Positions 39,920 to 50,100 of a stretch of 64,000 bases of DNA are shown one piece after another. The position numbers and the translations under genes are program-made. The notes under the pieces were generated by a model that saw only the letters and a list, made by a program, of their open reading frames with translations, was not told the DNA's origin and did not search any database. Source of the stretch: Enterobacter kobei. GTDB taxonomy: Bacteria; Pseudomonadota; Gammaproteobacteria; Enterobacterales; Enterobacteriaceae. Every line of letters begins with the position of its first letter. The stretch's first letter is position 1. The stretch covers positions 3,038,001 through 3,102,000 of the forward strand of contig NZ_CP017181.1 in assembly GCF_001729765.1 (NCBI RefSeq), in the 5' to 3' direction.

Positions 39920-42900
39920 ATGAATAAACAATACCAGCGGGTTTTGGTTACCACCCCACATCCTTTATTACGACTTGTCTGTCTGGGCCTGGTCACCTTT
40001 ATCTTTACCTTATTTTCGCTGGAGCTTACCCGCTTCGGCACCCTGCTGGCGCCGCTCTGGTTCCCCACCGCCATCATGATGGTGGCGTTTTACCGCCACG
40101 CGGGAAAAATGTGGCCGGGCATTGCCCTGGCCTGTTCGTTCGGCAATATTCTGGCCTCGTGGATGTTGTTCTCGTGGGGGGCGATTAACCTCACCTACAC
40201 CGCCATATATGTGATTGAGGCCGTCGTCGGTGCATTACTACTGCGCAAACTGCTCCCGTGGTATAACCCGCTGCAAAATTTAAGTGACTGGATCCGTCTG
40301 GCGATGGGCAGCGCGCTGGTGCCGCCGCTGGTAGGCGGTATTCTGGTGATTTTTCTGGTTCCCGGTCCTGAGCCACTGCGCGATTTCATTGTGTGGGTGT
40401 TATCTGAATCCATTGGCGCGCTGGCACTGGTGCCGCTGGGATTACTGTTTAAACCCCACTACCTGCTGCGCCACCGTGATCCGCGACTGCTGCTGGAAAC
40501 GCTGCTCACAATGGCCGTGACGTTGGCCCTGAGTTGGGCAGCCATCACCTGGCTTCCATGGCCATTTACCTGCGTGATCGTCCTGCTTATGTGGAGCGCC
40601 GTGCGCTTACCGCGAATGGAAGCGTTCCTGGTGTTTCTGGTCACCGTGATGGTCGTGTCCCTGATGATTGCCCATAACCCTGAGGCGCTGACCACCCAAC
40701 ACGAAGGGCCGATGATCAACGCGCCCTGGCTGCCGTTCCTGATGCTGCTTCTCCCGGCGAACGTGATGACCATGGTGATGTATGCCTTCCGTGCCGAACG
40801 CAAACACATCACTGAAAGCGAAGCGCGTTTTCGTAATGCGATGGAGTATTCCGCCATCGGGATGGCGTTAGTCAGCATTGAGGGGCAGTGGCTACAGGCC
40901 AACAAAGCGCTGTGCAATTTCCTCGGTTACAGCCAGTCCGAACTACAGTCACTCACCTTCCAGCAGCTCACCTGGCCGGAAGATTTGCACACCGACCTCG
41001 AACAGCTGGAGCAGCTGGTCAACGGCGACATCAACACCTATACCCTTGAAAAGCGCTATTACACGCGCAACGGTGAAGTGGTCTGGGCGCTGCTTGCCGT
41101 CTCCGTTGTGCGCCATGCCGACGGCTCGCCGCTCTATTTTATCGCCCAGATTGAAGACATTAACGACCTGAAGCAGACCGAGTGGGTCAACAAACGCCTG
41201 ATGGAACGTATTACGCTGGCCAACGAAGCGGGCGGCATCGGCATCTGGGAGTGGGATCTTGAGCCTGACATCATCAGCTGGGATAAGCGGATGTTCGAAC
41301 TGTATGAAATCCCACCGCACATCAAACCCACCTGGCAGCTCTGGCACGACACGATGCTGCCAGAAGACCGCGCCCATGCAGAACAGGTGCTGCGGGATTC
41401 ACTGATCTCACGTCTGCCGTTTAAGCTGGAATTCCGTATCCGCGTGAAGGAAGGCGTGCGCCATATTCGCTCCCTGGCAAACCGGGTGTTGAATAAAGAG
41501 GGCGAAGTCGAGCGTTTGCTTGGCATCAACATGGACATGACCGAGGTTAAGCAGCTTAACGAGGCGCTGTTCCAGGAAAAAGAGCGTCTGCATATCACGC
41601 TCGACTCCATCGGCGAAGCCGTGCTCTGTACCGATATCGACATGAACGTCACCTTTATGAACCCGGTCGCCGAGAAGATGAGCGGCTGGCTGCAAACCGA
41701 GGCTATCGGCCAGCCGGTTCTCAAGGTATTACACATCACGTTTGGGGAGCGAGGGCCGCTGATGGAGAACATCCACAGCGGGGATATGTCACGCTCAGAT
41801 ATCGACCAGGACGTGGTGCTGAACCGCCGCACGGGTGGAGCGTTTGACATCCATTACAGCATTACGCCACTCAGCACGCTGGATGGACAAAGTATCGGCT
41901 CGGTTATCGTTATTCAGGATGTCACCGAGTCGCGCAAAATGCTGCGTCAGCTGAGTTACAGCGCGTCGCACGATGCCCTGACCCACCTGGCAAACCGGGT
42001 CAGCTTTGAAAACCACCTCAAACGACTCCTGCAAACGGTTCGTGAGACGCGGCAGCGTCATGCGCTGGTCTTTATCGATCTGGACCGCTTCAAAGCCGTC
42101 AATGATACCGCAGGCCATGCGGCGGGCGATGCCCTGCTGCGGGAACTCTCTTCCATGATGTTAACCATGCTGCGCTCCAGCGATGTGCTGGCGCGTCTGG
42201 GGGGTGATGAGTTTGGGCTGTTGTTGCCGGACTGCAATATTGAGAGCGCACGCTATATCACCGGTCGTCTGGTCCATAGCATCAACGACTATCACTTTAT
42301 GTGGGAAGGCCGCCTGCATCGAATTGGCGCCAGCGCCGGGATCACGCTGATCGATGAACATAACCACCTGGCGTCAGAAGTGATGTCACAGGCAGATATT
42401 GCCTGTTATGCCTCCAAAAACAGCGGGCGCGGCATCGTGACGGTTTACGAACCGCAGCAGGAGCGGGATCACAGCACGCGCAGCATGATGTCGCTGGACG
42501 AACAATGGCACATGATCAAAGACAATCACCTGATGATGATAGCCCGTAGCGTCGCCTCTCCTCGCATACCGGAGAGCTGTAATTTCTGGCTGATTTCGCT
42601 GCGCCTGTGGACCAGCCAGGGCGAAGTCCTGGAGGAACACGCCTTCCGTTCTGGACTGGCAGAGCCGGAACTGCTGCACGCCCTCGACAGACGCATCTTT
42701 AGCGACTTCTTCCGGACATCTGCCGCCAGGATCGCCAGTAAAGGCATGGGGATCGCATTGCCGCTTTCGGCAGCCGGTTTAGCCAGCGTGACGCTGGTCG
42801 ACGAACTCCTCGATCTTCTTGATAAAAGCCCAATGCCGGGCCGTCTGCTGCATCTGGTGATCCCTGCCGGCGTGGTGTGTGATTCGGATGAGAATCTGCA

Positions 42901-43249
42901 GCGGGGTTTACAAAAGCTTCGCCAGGCGGGCTGCCGCGTGATCCTCAGCCAGATAGGCCGCGACATGGACATTTTCACCCACCTGAGTCCGAACATGGCC
43001 GATTACCTGATGCTGGATGCCGAAGTCGTGAGCAACGTCTATGGCAACCTGATGGATGAGATGATGGTGACCATCGTTCAGGGCCATGCCCAGCGTCTGG
43101 GGATGAGAACCATCGCAGGCCCCTGTAATCAGCCCATCATGATGGATACGCTTTCCGGCATTGGCATTGATTTTATCTATGGTGACACCATCGCCGAGCC
43201 GCAGCCGCTGGATCTACTGCTCAACACCAGTTATTTCGCCATCAACTGA
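39920..43249 (+). CDS. dgcE: DgcE (YegE), diguanylate cyclase with MASE1, PAS, GGDEF and degenerate EAL domains
   Basis: A 1109-residue signalling protein (E. coli about 1105). Domains in order: MASE1 membrane sensor (1 to about 290), PAS domains at about 300-410, 425-540 and 550-680, a GGDEF domain with an intact GGDEF at 761-765, and a C-terminal EAL-like domain. In the last domain the catalytic motifs are lost: the EAL position reads ISLRLW and the usual DDFGTG loop reads SQIGRDMD. It should make c-di-GMP, favouring curli and cellulose, but not degrade it. The last 19 bp overlap alkA convergently. Confidence 0.94.
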   Translation: MNKQYQRVLVTTPHPLLRLVCLGLVTFIFTLFSLELTRFGTLLAPLWFPTAIMMVAFYRHAGKMWPGIALACSFGNILASWMLFSWGAINLTYTAIYVIEAVVGALLLRKLLPWYNPLQNLSDWIRLAMGSALVPPLVGGILVIFLVPGPEPLRDFIVWVLSESIGALALVPLGLLFKPHYLLRHRDPRLLLETLLTMAVTLALSWAAITWLPWPFTCVIVLLMWSAVRLPRMEAFLVFLVTVMVVSLMIAHNPEALTTQHEGPMINAPWLPFLMLLLPANVMTMVMYAFRAERKHITESEARFRNAMEYSAIGMALVSIEGQWLQANKALCNFLGYSQSELQSLTFQQLTWPEDLHTDLEQLEQLVNGDINTYTLEKRYYTRNGEVVWALLAVSVVRHADGSPLYFIAQIEDINDLKQTEWVNKRLMERITLANEAGGIGIWEWDLEPDIISWDKRMFELYEIPPHIKPTWQLWHDTMLPEDRAHAEQVLRDSLISRLPFKLEFRIRVKEGVRHIRSLANRVLNKEGEVERLLGINMDMTEVKQLNEALFQEKERLHITLDSIGEAVLCTDIDMNVTFMNPVAEKMSGWLQTEAIGQPVLKVLHITFGERGPLMENIHSGDMSRSDIDQDVVLNRRTGGAFDIHYSITPLSTLDGQSIGSVIVIQDVTESRKMLRQLSYSASHDALTHLANRVSFENHLKRLLQTVRETRQRHALVFIDLDRFKAVNDTAGHAAGDALLRELSSMMLTMLRSSDVLARLGGDEFGLLLPDCNIESARYITGRLVHSINDYHFMWEGRLHRIGASAGITLIDEHNHLASEVMSQADIACYASKNSGRGIVTVYEPQQERDHSTRSMMSLDEQWHMIKDNHLMMIARSVASPRIPESCNFWLISLRLWTSQGEVLEEHAFRSGLAEPELLHALDRRIFSDFFRTSAARIASKGMGIALPLSAAGLASVTLVDELLDLLDKSPMPGRLLHLVIPAGVVCDSDENLQRGLQKLRQAGCRVILSQIGRDMDIFTHLSPNMADYLMLDAEVVSNVYGNLMDEMMVTIVQGHAQRLGMRTIAGPCNQPIMMDTLSGIGIDFIYGDTIAEPQPLDLLLNTSYFAIN

Positions 43250-44085
43250 CGGGCCCAGCCGTCGGTATACCAGATGTGCAGCAGCGCGTAGGAGCGCCAT
43301 GGCTGCCAGCGCTCGGCATAGCGACGAATTTGCGCAGGCGTCATCCCGGCGAAACGTTGCTTAATCAGATAATCATCCGGAAGAAACACATCTTTCGCCT
43401 GCCAGCCGCGAAGGGCGAGGTAATTTGCCGTCCAGCGGCCAATACCCGGCCGTTGTTGTAACGCCTTCATGCCTGCCTCAACGTCCTCAGGCGGCGTGAG
43501 CGGAAACGTCCCGTCGACGACCGACTGTGCCAGATGAATCAGCGATTCCGCGCGTTTGACCGGCATCCCGAGCGCTTTGAGCGCCAGCGGGTCGGCAGCC
43601 GCCAGGGCTTGTGGGGAGGGAAAGCAGACATAGCCCGGCGCATCCTTGACCGGCTCACCGCACAGGGCGACAACGCGTGAAGCCAGTTTCGCCGCCATCG
43701 CCACGCTGACCAGTTGACCCAGAATGGCCCGCACGCCCTGTTCGTAGGCATCCATCGCCCCGGGCAAACGCAGGCCTGGCCGCGCGGCGCCGAGATCGCC
43801 CAAAGTCCGGTGGACGTCCTGCGGATCGCAGGCAAGATCGAACAGACGCCCGATACGCTCAAGGCAAAGTCCGGCCACCGGCGTTAACCCCGGGCTGAGC
43901 GTGACCTGTAGCGTATGGGTTTGCGTGTCCGGCGTAACGCGGAAGATCCCCTGATGCCCTTCACAGGCAAAACTGCGCTCGTAATAGCTTTCCGTGACCG
44001 TCTCAACCCCCGCCACCGCACGGGCGCCAAGAAAGCTAAACATCCATTGCCAGTCGTAAGGGGGGTGCCAGGTCAGGGTATACAT
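43231..44085 (-). CDS. alkA: AlkA, 3-methyladenine DNA glycosylase II
   Basis: A 284-residue helix-hairpin-helix glycosylase (E. coli 282). The N-terminal AlkA domain is followed by the HhH motif LQQRPGIGRWTANYLAL and catalytic Asp238 in FLPDDYLIK. It excises alkylated bases; in E. coli it belongs to the Ada adaptive response. The ATG at 44085 is preceded by AAAGGAGCG. Its 3' end overlaps dgcE by 19 bp on the other strand, so both mRNAs are complementary there. Confidence 0.96.
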   Translation of the reverse strand: MYTLTWHPPYDWQWMFSFLGARAVAGVETVTESYYERSFACEGHQGIFRVTPDTQTHTLQVTLSPGLTPVAGLCLERIGRLFDLACDPQDVHRTLGDLGAARPGLRLPGAMDAYEQGVRAILGQLVSVAMAAKLASRVVALCGEPVKDAPGYVCFPSPQALAAADPLALKALGMPVKRAESLIHLAQSVVDGTFPLTPPEDVEAGMKALQQRPGIGRWTANYLALRGWQAKDVFLPDDYLIKQRFAGMTPAQIRRYAERWQPWRSYALLHIWYTDGWARQLMAK

Positions 44086-44215
44086 TGTCGCTCCTTTTTT
44101 GTTCCCCTCAGGATAAACTGAAAAAGCGTGTTACGCCTTGCTTTCATATTCCTGTTGTCGCCGGACAGGCATTCCGCTAAAGTCTCGCCCCTTCTCACTG
44201 GCATGGGGATTTATT

Positions 44216-45568
44216 GTGTTTATCGGATTCGACTACGGTACGGCAAACTGCTCGGTTGCAATAATGCAAAACGGGCAACCACAGCTCCTGAAAATGGAAA
44301 AAGAGAGCACGCTGCTGCCGTCAATGCTCTGCGCGCCGACGCGTGAAGCGGTGAGCGAGTGGCTGTTCCGCCACCATCAGGTTCCGGCGACTGCGGCAGA
44401 AACTCAGGCGCTGCTGCGCCGGGCAGTGAGCTTTAACCGCGAGGAAGATATCGACGTTACGCCTTCCAGCGTGCAGTTCGGCCTCTCTTCACTCGGGCAT
44501 TACATTGAAGACCCGGAAGAGGTCTACTTTGTTAAATCGCCAAAATCTTTCCTCGGGGCCAGCGGCCTCAAGCCGCAGCAGGTGGCGGTGTTTGAAGACC
44601 TGGTATGCGCCATGATGCTGCATATCCGTCATCAGGCGCAGACGCAGGTCCCCGAGACGATTACCCAGGCCGTGATTGGCCGCCCGATCAACTTCCAGGG
44701 GCTGGGCGGCGATGAGGCTAACCAGCAGGCGCAGGGGATCCTTGAGCGCGCGGCGCACCGGGCAGGCTTTCGCGACGTGGTGTTCCAGTATGAGCCAGTT
44801 GCGGCGGGGCTGGACTTTGAGGCCACGTTGACGGAAGAAAAACGGGTGCTGGTCGTGGATATCGGCGGGGGTACAACGGACTGCTCGCTGCTGCTGATGG
44901 GGCCGCAGTGGCATCACCGCCGCGACCGTGAAAATAGCCTGCTGGGGCACAGCGGCTGCCGCGTGGGCGGTAACGATCTGGATATCGCCCTGGCATTTAA
45001 GAGCCTGATGCCGCTGCTCGGCATGGGCGGGCAAACGGAAAAAGGCATCGCCCTGCCGATCCTGCCGTGGTGGAACGCGATTGCCATCAACGACGTCCCG
45101 GCGCAGAGTGATTTTTACAGTACCGCCAACGGCCGCTTCCTGAATGACCTGATGCGTGATGCGCAGGACGCCGATAAAGTCGCCCTGCTGTATAAAGTGT
45201 GGCGTCAGCGCCTGAGCTACCGCGTGGTACGCACCGCCGAAGAGAGCAAAATTGCCCTTTCAAACCGCGCTGAACATGCGGTGTCCTTGCCATTTATCAG
45301 CGACGATCTGGCCACGGCGATTTCACAGGAGGGGCTGGAGACCGCGCTCGCGCAGCCGCTACAGCGCATACTGGAACAGGTGCAACTCGCGCTGGAGAAC
45401 GGCAAGGAGAAGCCGGACGTCATCTACCTGACCGGCGGAAGCGCCCGTTCACCGCTGATCAAAAAAGCGCTGGCGGAACAGTTGCCGGGTATTCCGGTTG
45501 CCGGTGGCGATGACTTTGGCTCCGTTACCGCGGGGCTGGCGCGCTGGGCGCAGGTGATGTTTAGCTAG
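44216..45568 (+). CDS. yegD: YegD, Hsp70-like putative chaperone
   Basis: A 450-residue actin-like ATPase fold protein. I chose the GTG start at 44216, preceded by GGGGAT, because it gives the FIGFDYGTANCSVA start and the exact E. coli length; a frame from 44138 adds 26 unsupported residues. Phosphate loops GFDYGTANCS and VVDIGGGTTDCS and the adenosine motif YLTGGSARSPLIKKAL are present. It lacks an Hsp70 substrate-binding domain. Substrate and role are unknown. Confidence 0.94.
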   Translation: MFIGFDYGTANCSVAIMQNGQPQLLKMEKESTLLPSMLCAPTREAVSEWLFRHHQVPATAAETQALLRRAVSFNREEDIDVTPSSVQFGLSSLGHYIEDPEEVYFVKSPKSFLGASGLKPQQVAVFEDLVCAMMLHIRHQAQTQVPETITQAVIGRPINFQGLGGDEANQQAQGILERAAHRAGFRDVVFQYEPVAAGLDFEATLTEEKRVLVVDIGGGTTDCSLLLMGPQWHHRRDRENSLLGHSGCRVGGNDLDIALAFKSLMPLLGMGGQTEKGIALPILPWWNAIAINDVPAQSDFYSTANGRFLNDLMRDAQDADKVALLYKVWRQRLSYRVVRTAEESKIALSNRAEHAVSLPFISDDLATAISQEGLETALAQPLQRILEQVQLALENGKEKPDVIYLTGGSARSPLIKKALAEQLPGIPVAGGDDFGSVTAGLARWAQVMFS

Positions 45569-45577
45569 TGCCGCTGT

Positions 45578-45655
45578 GCCGGGTGGCGGCTTCGCCTTAC
45601 CCGGCCCACAAAACCCTCGAACCGTAGGCCGGGTAAGCGAAGCGCCACCCGGCGA
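45578..45655. repeat. BIME: paired REP elements between yegD and mdtA
   Basis: Two REP units in opposite orientation: GCCGGGTGGCGGCTTCGCC (starting at 45578) and GTAGGCCGGGTAAGCGAAGC (starting at 45624), each extended to the CCGG ends. The pair follows the yegD stop after about 10 bp and may protect its mRNA 3' end. Confidence 0.9.
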
Positions 45656-45696
45656 AAAAAAGCACCACACTCAGACAATTCCAGACAGTCTTCCAT

Positions 45697-45714
45697 ATTT
45701 CCTCCATTTTTCCG
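45697..45714 (+). promoter_or_regulatory. Probable BaeR box upstream of mdtA
   Basis: ATTTCCTCCATTTTTCCG agrees at about 12-13 of 18 positions with the BaeR consensus TTTTTCTCCATDATTGGC, and best in the TCTCCAT core. It lies 62 bp before the mdtA ATG. A possible -10, TATCAT, is at 45737-45742. Control of the operon by its own BaeSR system fits the E. coli model. Confidence 0.65.
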
Positions 45715-45775
45715 CTGTGTTGCCTGACTAAACTAGTATCATTCCCCGAAGTATTCAGGATGAGAACGTATAACG

Positions 45776-46978
45776 ATGAAAGGCCGTAATAAATCCCGCT
45801 GGGCAATCGCCGCTGGCATCATTGTGGTGGCACTTGCCGCCGCCTGGTACTGGCACAGCCAATCCGCAAACTCTGGCGCCCCCGCCGGTGCCAACAGCGC
45901 ATCACAGCGCCCGGCAGGTGGCGGCCGTCACGGTATGCGAGGCGGTGCGCTGGCGCCGGTTCAGGCAGCTACGGCGGTGAGTAAAGCCGTTCCGCGTTAT
46001 CTGACGGGGCTCGGAACCATTACCGCCGCTAACACCGCCACGGTGCGTAGCCGCGTCGATGGTCAGCTCATTGCGATCCACTTCCAGGAAGGTCAGCAGG
46101 TTAAGGCCGGTGACTTACTGGCGGAGATCGACCCAAGCCAGTTTAAGGTGGCCCTCGCCCAGGCGCAGGGACAGCTCGCGAAAGACAAAGCCACCCTTGC
46201 CAACGCCCGGCGTGATTTAGCGCGCTATCAGCAGCTGGTAAAAACCAATCTGGTCTCCCGCCAGGAGCTGGACACACAGCAGTCGCTGGTCAGCGAAACG
46301 CAGGGCACCATCAAAGCCGACGAAGCCGCCGTGGCCAGCGCCCAGTTACAGCTCGACTGGAGCCGCATCACCGCACCGATTGACGGGCGGGTTGGTCTGA
46401 AGCAGGTCGATATCGGCAACCAAATCTCCAGCGGAGATACCACGGGCATCGTGGTGATCACCCAGACTCACCCGATTGATTTAGTCTTTACCCTGCCGGA
46501 AAGCGACATTGCGACGGTCATTCAGGCGCAAAAAGCCGGGAAAGGCCTGGTGGTGGAAGCCTGGGACCGCACCAATAAACAGAAGCTCAGCGAAGGTAGC
46601 CTGCTCAGCCTGGATAACCAGATCGACACCACGACCGGTACCATTAAGCTGAAGGCCCGCTTTAACAACCAGGACGATGCCCTCTTCCCGAACCAGTTCG
46701 TCAACGCGCGAATGCTGGTCGCGACCGAAGAGAACGCGGTGGTGATCCCCACCGCCGCGCTGCAGATGGGTAACGAAGGCAACTTTGTCTGGGTACTGAA
46801 CAGTGAAAACAAAGTCAGTAAGCATCTGGTGAAAACCGGGATTCAGGACAGTCAGACGGTGGTAATCAGCGCCGGGCTTTCCGCTGGCGACCGCGTGGTC
46901 ACCGACGGTATCGACCGTCTGACTGAAGGGGCGAAAGTGGAAGTGGTTGAACCTGCGAAACAGGGAGCGGCCTCCTGA
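45776..46978 (+). CDS. mdtA: MdtA, periplasmic adaptor of the MdtABC efflux pump
   Basis: A 400-residue membrane fusion protein (E. coli 415; the difference is in the variable N-terminal linker). One signal/anchor ([18 protein letters not shown]), a barrel-sandwich domain with [20 protein letters not shown], a coiled coil ([20 protein letters not shown]) and a beta-barrel. It links the MdtBC pump to TolC. Substrates in E. coli include bile salts and novobiocin. Its stop overlaps the mdtB ATG by one base. Confidence 0.95.
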   Translation: MKGRNKSRWAIAAGIIVVALAAAWYWHSQSANSGAPAGANSASQRPAGGGRHGMRGGALAPVQAATAVSKAVPRYLTGLGTITAANTATVRSRVDGQLIAIHFQEGQQVKAGDLLAEIDPSQFKVALAQAQGQLAKDKATLANARRDLARYQQLVKTNLVSRQELDTQQSLVSETQGTIKADEAAVASAQLQLDWSRITAPIDGRVGLKQVDIGNQISSGDTTGIVVITQTHPIDLVFTLPESDIATVIQAQKAGKGLVVEAWDRTNKQKLSEGSLLSLDNQIDTTTGTIKLKARFNNQDDALFPNQFVNARMLVATEENAVVIPTAALQMGNEGNFVWVLNSENKVSKHLVKTGIQDSQTVVISAGLSAGDRVVTDGIDRLTEGAKVEVVEPAKQGAAS

Positions 46979-49900
46979 TGCAGGTTATGCCTCCCGTCGC
47001 TACAGGTGGGCCGTCACGCCTGTTTATCCTCCGTCCTGTCGCCACCACGCTGCTGATGGTGGCGATCCTGCTGGCGGGGATTATCGGCTACCGCTTCCTG
47101 CCCGTCTCGGCGCTGCCGGAAGTGGATTACCCCACCATTCAGGTGGTGACGCTTTATCCCGGCGCCAGCCCGGACGTGGTGACGTCCGCCATCACCGCCC
47201 CGCTGGAGCGCCAGTTTGGGCAGATGTCGGGCCTGAAGCAGATGTCCTCCCAAAGCTCCGGCGGGGCCTCTGTCGTGACGCTACAGTTCCAGCTGACGCT
47301 GTCACTGGATGTCGCCGAGCAGGAAGTTCAGGCCGCCATCAATGCGGCCACCAACCTGCTGCCGTCGGACCTGCCTAACCCGCCGGTCTACAGCAAAGTA
47401 AACCCGGCGGATCCGCCGATCATGACGCTTGCCGTCACCTCCTCCGCCATGCCAATGACGCAGGTGGAAGACATGGTCGAGACCCGCGTGGCGCAAAAGA
47501 TTTCTCAGGTCTCCGGCGTCGGTCTCGTCACGCTGGCGGGCGGGCAGCGCCCGGCGGTGCGCGTTAAGCTTAATGCGCAGGCGATTGCCGCACTGGGGCT
47601 GACCAGTGAAACCATCCGCACCGCCATCAGCAGCGCCAACGTTAATTCGGCAAAAGGCTCGCTGGACGGCCCAACCCGCGCCGTCACGCTCTCTGCCAAC
47701 GATCAGATGCAGTCCGCGGATGAATACCGTCAGCTGATTATTGCTTACCAGAACGGCGCCCCGGTGCGTCTGGGCGATGTGGCGACGGTGGAGCAAGGGG
47801 CGGAGAATAGCTGGCTTGGCGCATGGGCGAACAAGCAGCAGGCGATCGTAATGAACGTCCAGCGCCAGCCGGGCGCCAACATCATCGAAACCGCCGACAG
47901 CATTCGCACCATGCTGCCGCAGCTGATCGAAAGCCTGCCGAAGTCGGTCAGCGTGAAGGTGCTTTCCGACCGCACCACGAACATTCGCGCGTCGGTCACC
48001 GATACTCAGTTCGAACTGATGCTGGCGATTGCCCTGGTCGTGATGATTATCTACCTGTTCCTGCGCAACGTCCCGGCAACCATTATTCCCGCCGTCGCCG
48101 TGCCGCTCTCGCTGGTTGGCACGTTTGCGGTGATGGTGTTCCTCGATTTTTCAATCAACAACCTGACGCTAATGGCGCTCACCATCGCCACCGGCTTCGT
48201 GGTGGACGACGCCATCGTGGTTATCGAGAACATCTCGCGCTATATCGAGAAAGGCGAAAAACCGCTGGCGGCGGCGCTGAAAGGGGCGGGTGAGATCGGC
48301 TTTACCATTATCTCGCTGACCTTCTCCCTGATTGCCGTGCTGATCCCGCTGCTGTTTATGGGCGATATCGTCGGGCGACTGTTCCGCGAGTTTGCCGTCA
48401 CGCTGGCGGTGGCCATTTTGATCTCCGCCGTGGTGTCATTGACCCTGACGCCGATGATGTGCGCCCGGATGCTGAGCCACGCGTCCCTGCGCAAGCAAAA
48501 CCGCTTCTCGCTCGCCTCCGAGCGGATGTTCGAACGGATCATTGCGGCGTATGGTCGCGTGCTGGCCAAAGTGCTGAACCATCCATGGGCCACGCTCGGC
48601 GTGGCGCTTGGCACGCTGGCGCTCAGCGTGATGCTGTGGATTTTTATCCCGAAAGGCTTCTTCCCGATTCAGGACAACGGCATTATTCAGGGAACCCTGC
48701 AGGCACCGCAGTCGGTCTCCTTCGCCAATATGGCGCAGCGTCAGCAGCAGGTGTCTGAGATCGTCATGAAAGACCCGGCGGTAGAGAGCCTGACGTCCTA
48801 CGTTGGCGTCGACGGCACCAACCCGTCGCTGAACAGCGCCCGTCTGCAGATCAACCTCAAACCGCTGGATGAGCGTGACGATCGCGTCAATGCCGTTATT
48901 GAACGGCTGCAAAGCGCCGTCGCTCGCGTCCCGGGCGTGGAGCTTTATCTGCAACCGATACAGGATTTGACCATTGATACCCAGGTCAGCCGCACGCAGT
49001 ACCAGTTTACGCTGCAGGCCACCACGCTGGATGCCCTCAGCACCTGGGTGCCGCAGCTGGTCAATAAGCTAAAAACCCTGCCGCAACTTAACGATGTAAG
49101 CAGCGACTGGCAGGACAAAGGGCTGGCCGCCTATGTGAACGTCAACCGCGACACGGCAAGCCGTCTCGGCATTACCATGGCGGACGTGGATAACGCCCTG
49201 TATAACGCGTTTGGGCAGCGACTGATCTCCACCATCTACACCCAGGCGAATCAATACCGCGTGGTACTGGAGCACAACACGGAAAATACTCCCGGTCTGG
49301 CCGGGCTGGATTCGGTGCGCCTGACCAGCAAAGACGGGGGGATTGTGCCGTTAAGCGCTATCGCCACGGTGGAAGAGCGCTATACCCCGCTGTCGATTAA
49401 CCACCTGGATCAGTTCCCGTCCACCACGATTTCCTTCAACGTGTCGGACAATTATTCGCTCGGCGAAGCGGTGGAGGCGATCCAGGCGGCTGAAAAAGCG
49501 CTCAGCTTCCCGTCCGATATTCAGACCCAGTTCCAGGGCAGCACGCTGGCGTTCCAGGCCGCACTGGGCAACACCATCTGGCTGATTGTCGCCGCCGTCG
49601 TGGCAATGTACATCGTGCTCGGCGTGCTGTACGAAAGCTTTATCCACCCGATCACCATCCTCTCTACCCTGCCGACGGCAGGCGTGGGGGCGCTGCTGGC
49701 ATTAATGCTGGCGGGAAGCGAGCTGGACGTGATTGCCATTATCGGCATCATCCTGTTAATTGGGATCGTGAAGAAAAACGCCATCATGATGATCGACTTT
49801 GCGCTGGCCGCCGAACGTGAGCAGGGCATGTCGCCGCGTGAGGCCATCTTCCAGGCTTGTCTGCTGCGTTTTCGTCCGATCCTGATGACCACGCTGGCGG

Positions 49901-50100
49901 CCCTGCTTGGCGCACTGCCGCTGATGCTCAGCACCGGTGTCGGCGCGGAGCTGCGCCGCCCGCTGGGAATAGGCATGGTCGGCGGTCTGCTGGTGAGCCA
50001 GGTATTGACCCTGTTCACCACACCGGTGATTTATCTGCTGTTTGACCGTCTGGCGCTGTGGACGAAAAGCCGCTTCCCGAAACGTGAAGAGGAGGCGTAA
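46978..50100 (+). CDS. mdtB: MdtB, RND efflux transporter subunit
   Basis: A 1040-residue RND pump, same length as in E. coli, with 12 membrane spans and two large periplasmic loops. Proton-relay aspartates lie in the TM4 segment [16 protein letters not shown]. It forms a heterotrimer with MdtC (two MdtB, one MdtC in the E. coli model). Contiguous with mdtC, no gap. Confidence 0.97.
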   Translation: MQVMPPVATGGPSRLFILRPVATTLLMVAILLAGIIGYRFLPVSALPEVDYPTIQVVTLYPGASPDVVTSAITAPLERQFGQMSGLKQMSSQSSGGASVVTLQFQLTLSLDVAEQEVQAAINAATNLLPSDLPNPPVYSKVNPADPPIMTLAVTSSAMPMTQVEDMVETRVAQKISQVSGVGLVTLAGGQRPAVRVKLNAQAIAALGLTSETIRTAISSANVNSAKGSLDGPTRAVTLSANDQMQSADEYRQLIIAYQNGAPVRLGDVATVEQGAENSWLGAWANKQQAIVMNVQRQPGANIIETADSIRTMLPQLIESLPKSVSVKVLSDRTTNIRASVTDTQFELMLAIALVVMIIYLFLRNVPATIIPAVAVPLSLVGTFAVMVFLDFSINNLTLMALTIATGFVVDDAIVVIENISRYIEKGEKPLAAALKGAGEIGFTIISLTFSLIAVLIPLLFMGDIVGRLFREFAVTLAVAILISAVVSLTLTPMMCARMLSHASLRKQNRFSLASERMFERIIAAYGRVLAKVLNHPWATLGVALGTLALSVMLWIFIPKGFFPIQDNGIIQGTLQAPQSVSFANMAQRQQQVSEIVMKDPAVESLTSYVGVDGTNPSLNSARLQINLKPLDERDDRVNAVIERLQSAVARVPGVELYLQPIQDLTIDTQVSRTQYQFTLQATTLDALSTWVPQLVNKLKTLPQLNDVSSDWQDKGLAAYVNVNRDTASRLGITMADVDNALYNAFGQRLISTIYTQANQYRVVLEHNTENTPGLAGLDSVRLTSKDGGIVPLSAIATVEERYTPLSINHLDQFPSTTISFNVSDNYSLGEAVEAIQAAEKALSFPSDIQTQFQGSTLAFQAALGNTIWLIVAAVVAMYIVLGVLYESFIHPITILSTLPTAGVGALLALMLAGSELDVIAIIGIILLIGIVKKNAIMMIDFALAAEREQGMSPREAIFQACLLRFRPILMTTLAALLGALPLMLSTGVGAELRRPLGIGMVGGLLVSQVLTLFTTPVIYLLFDRLALWTKSRFPKREEEA

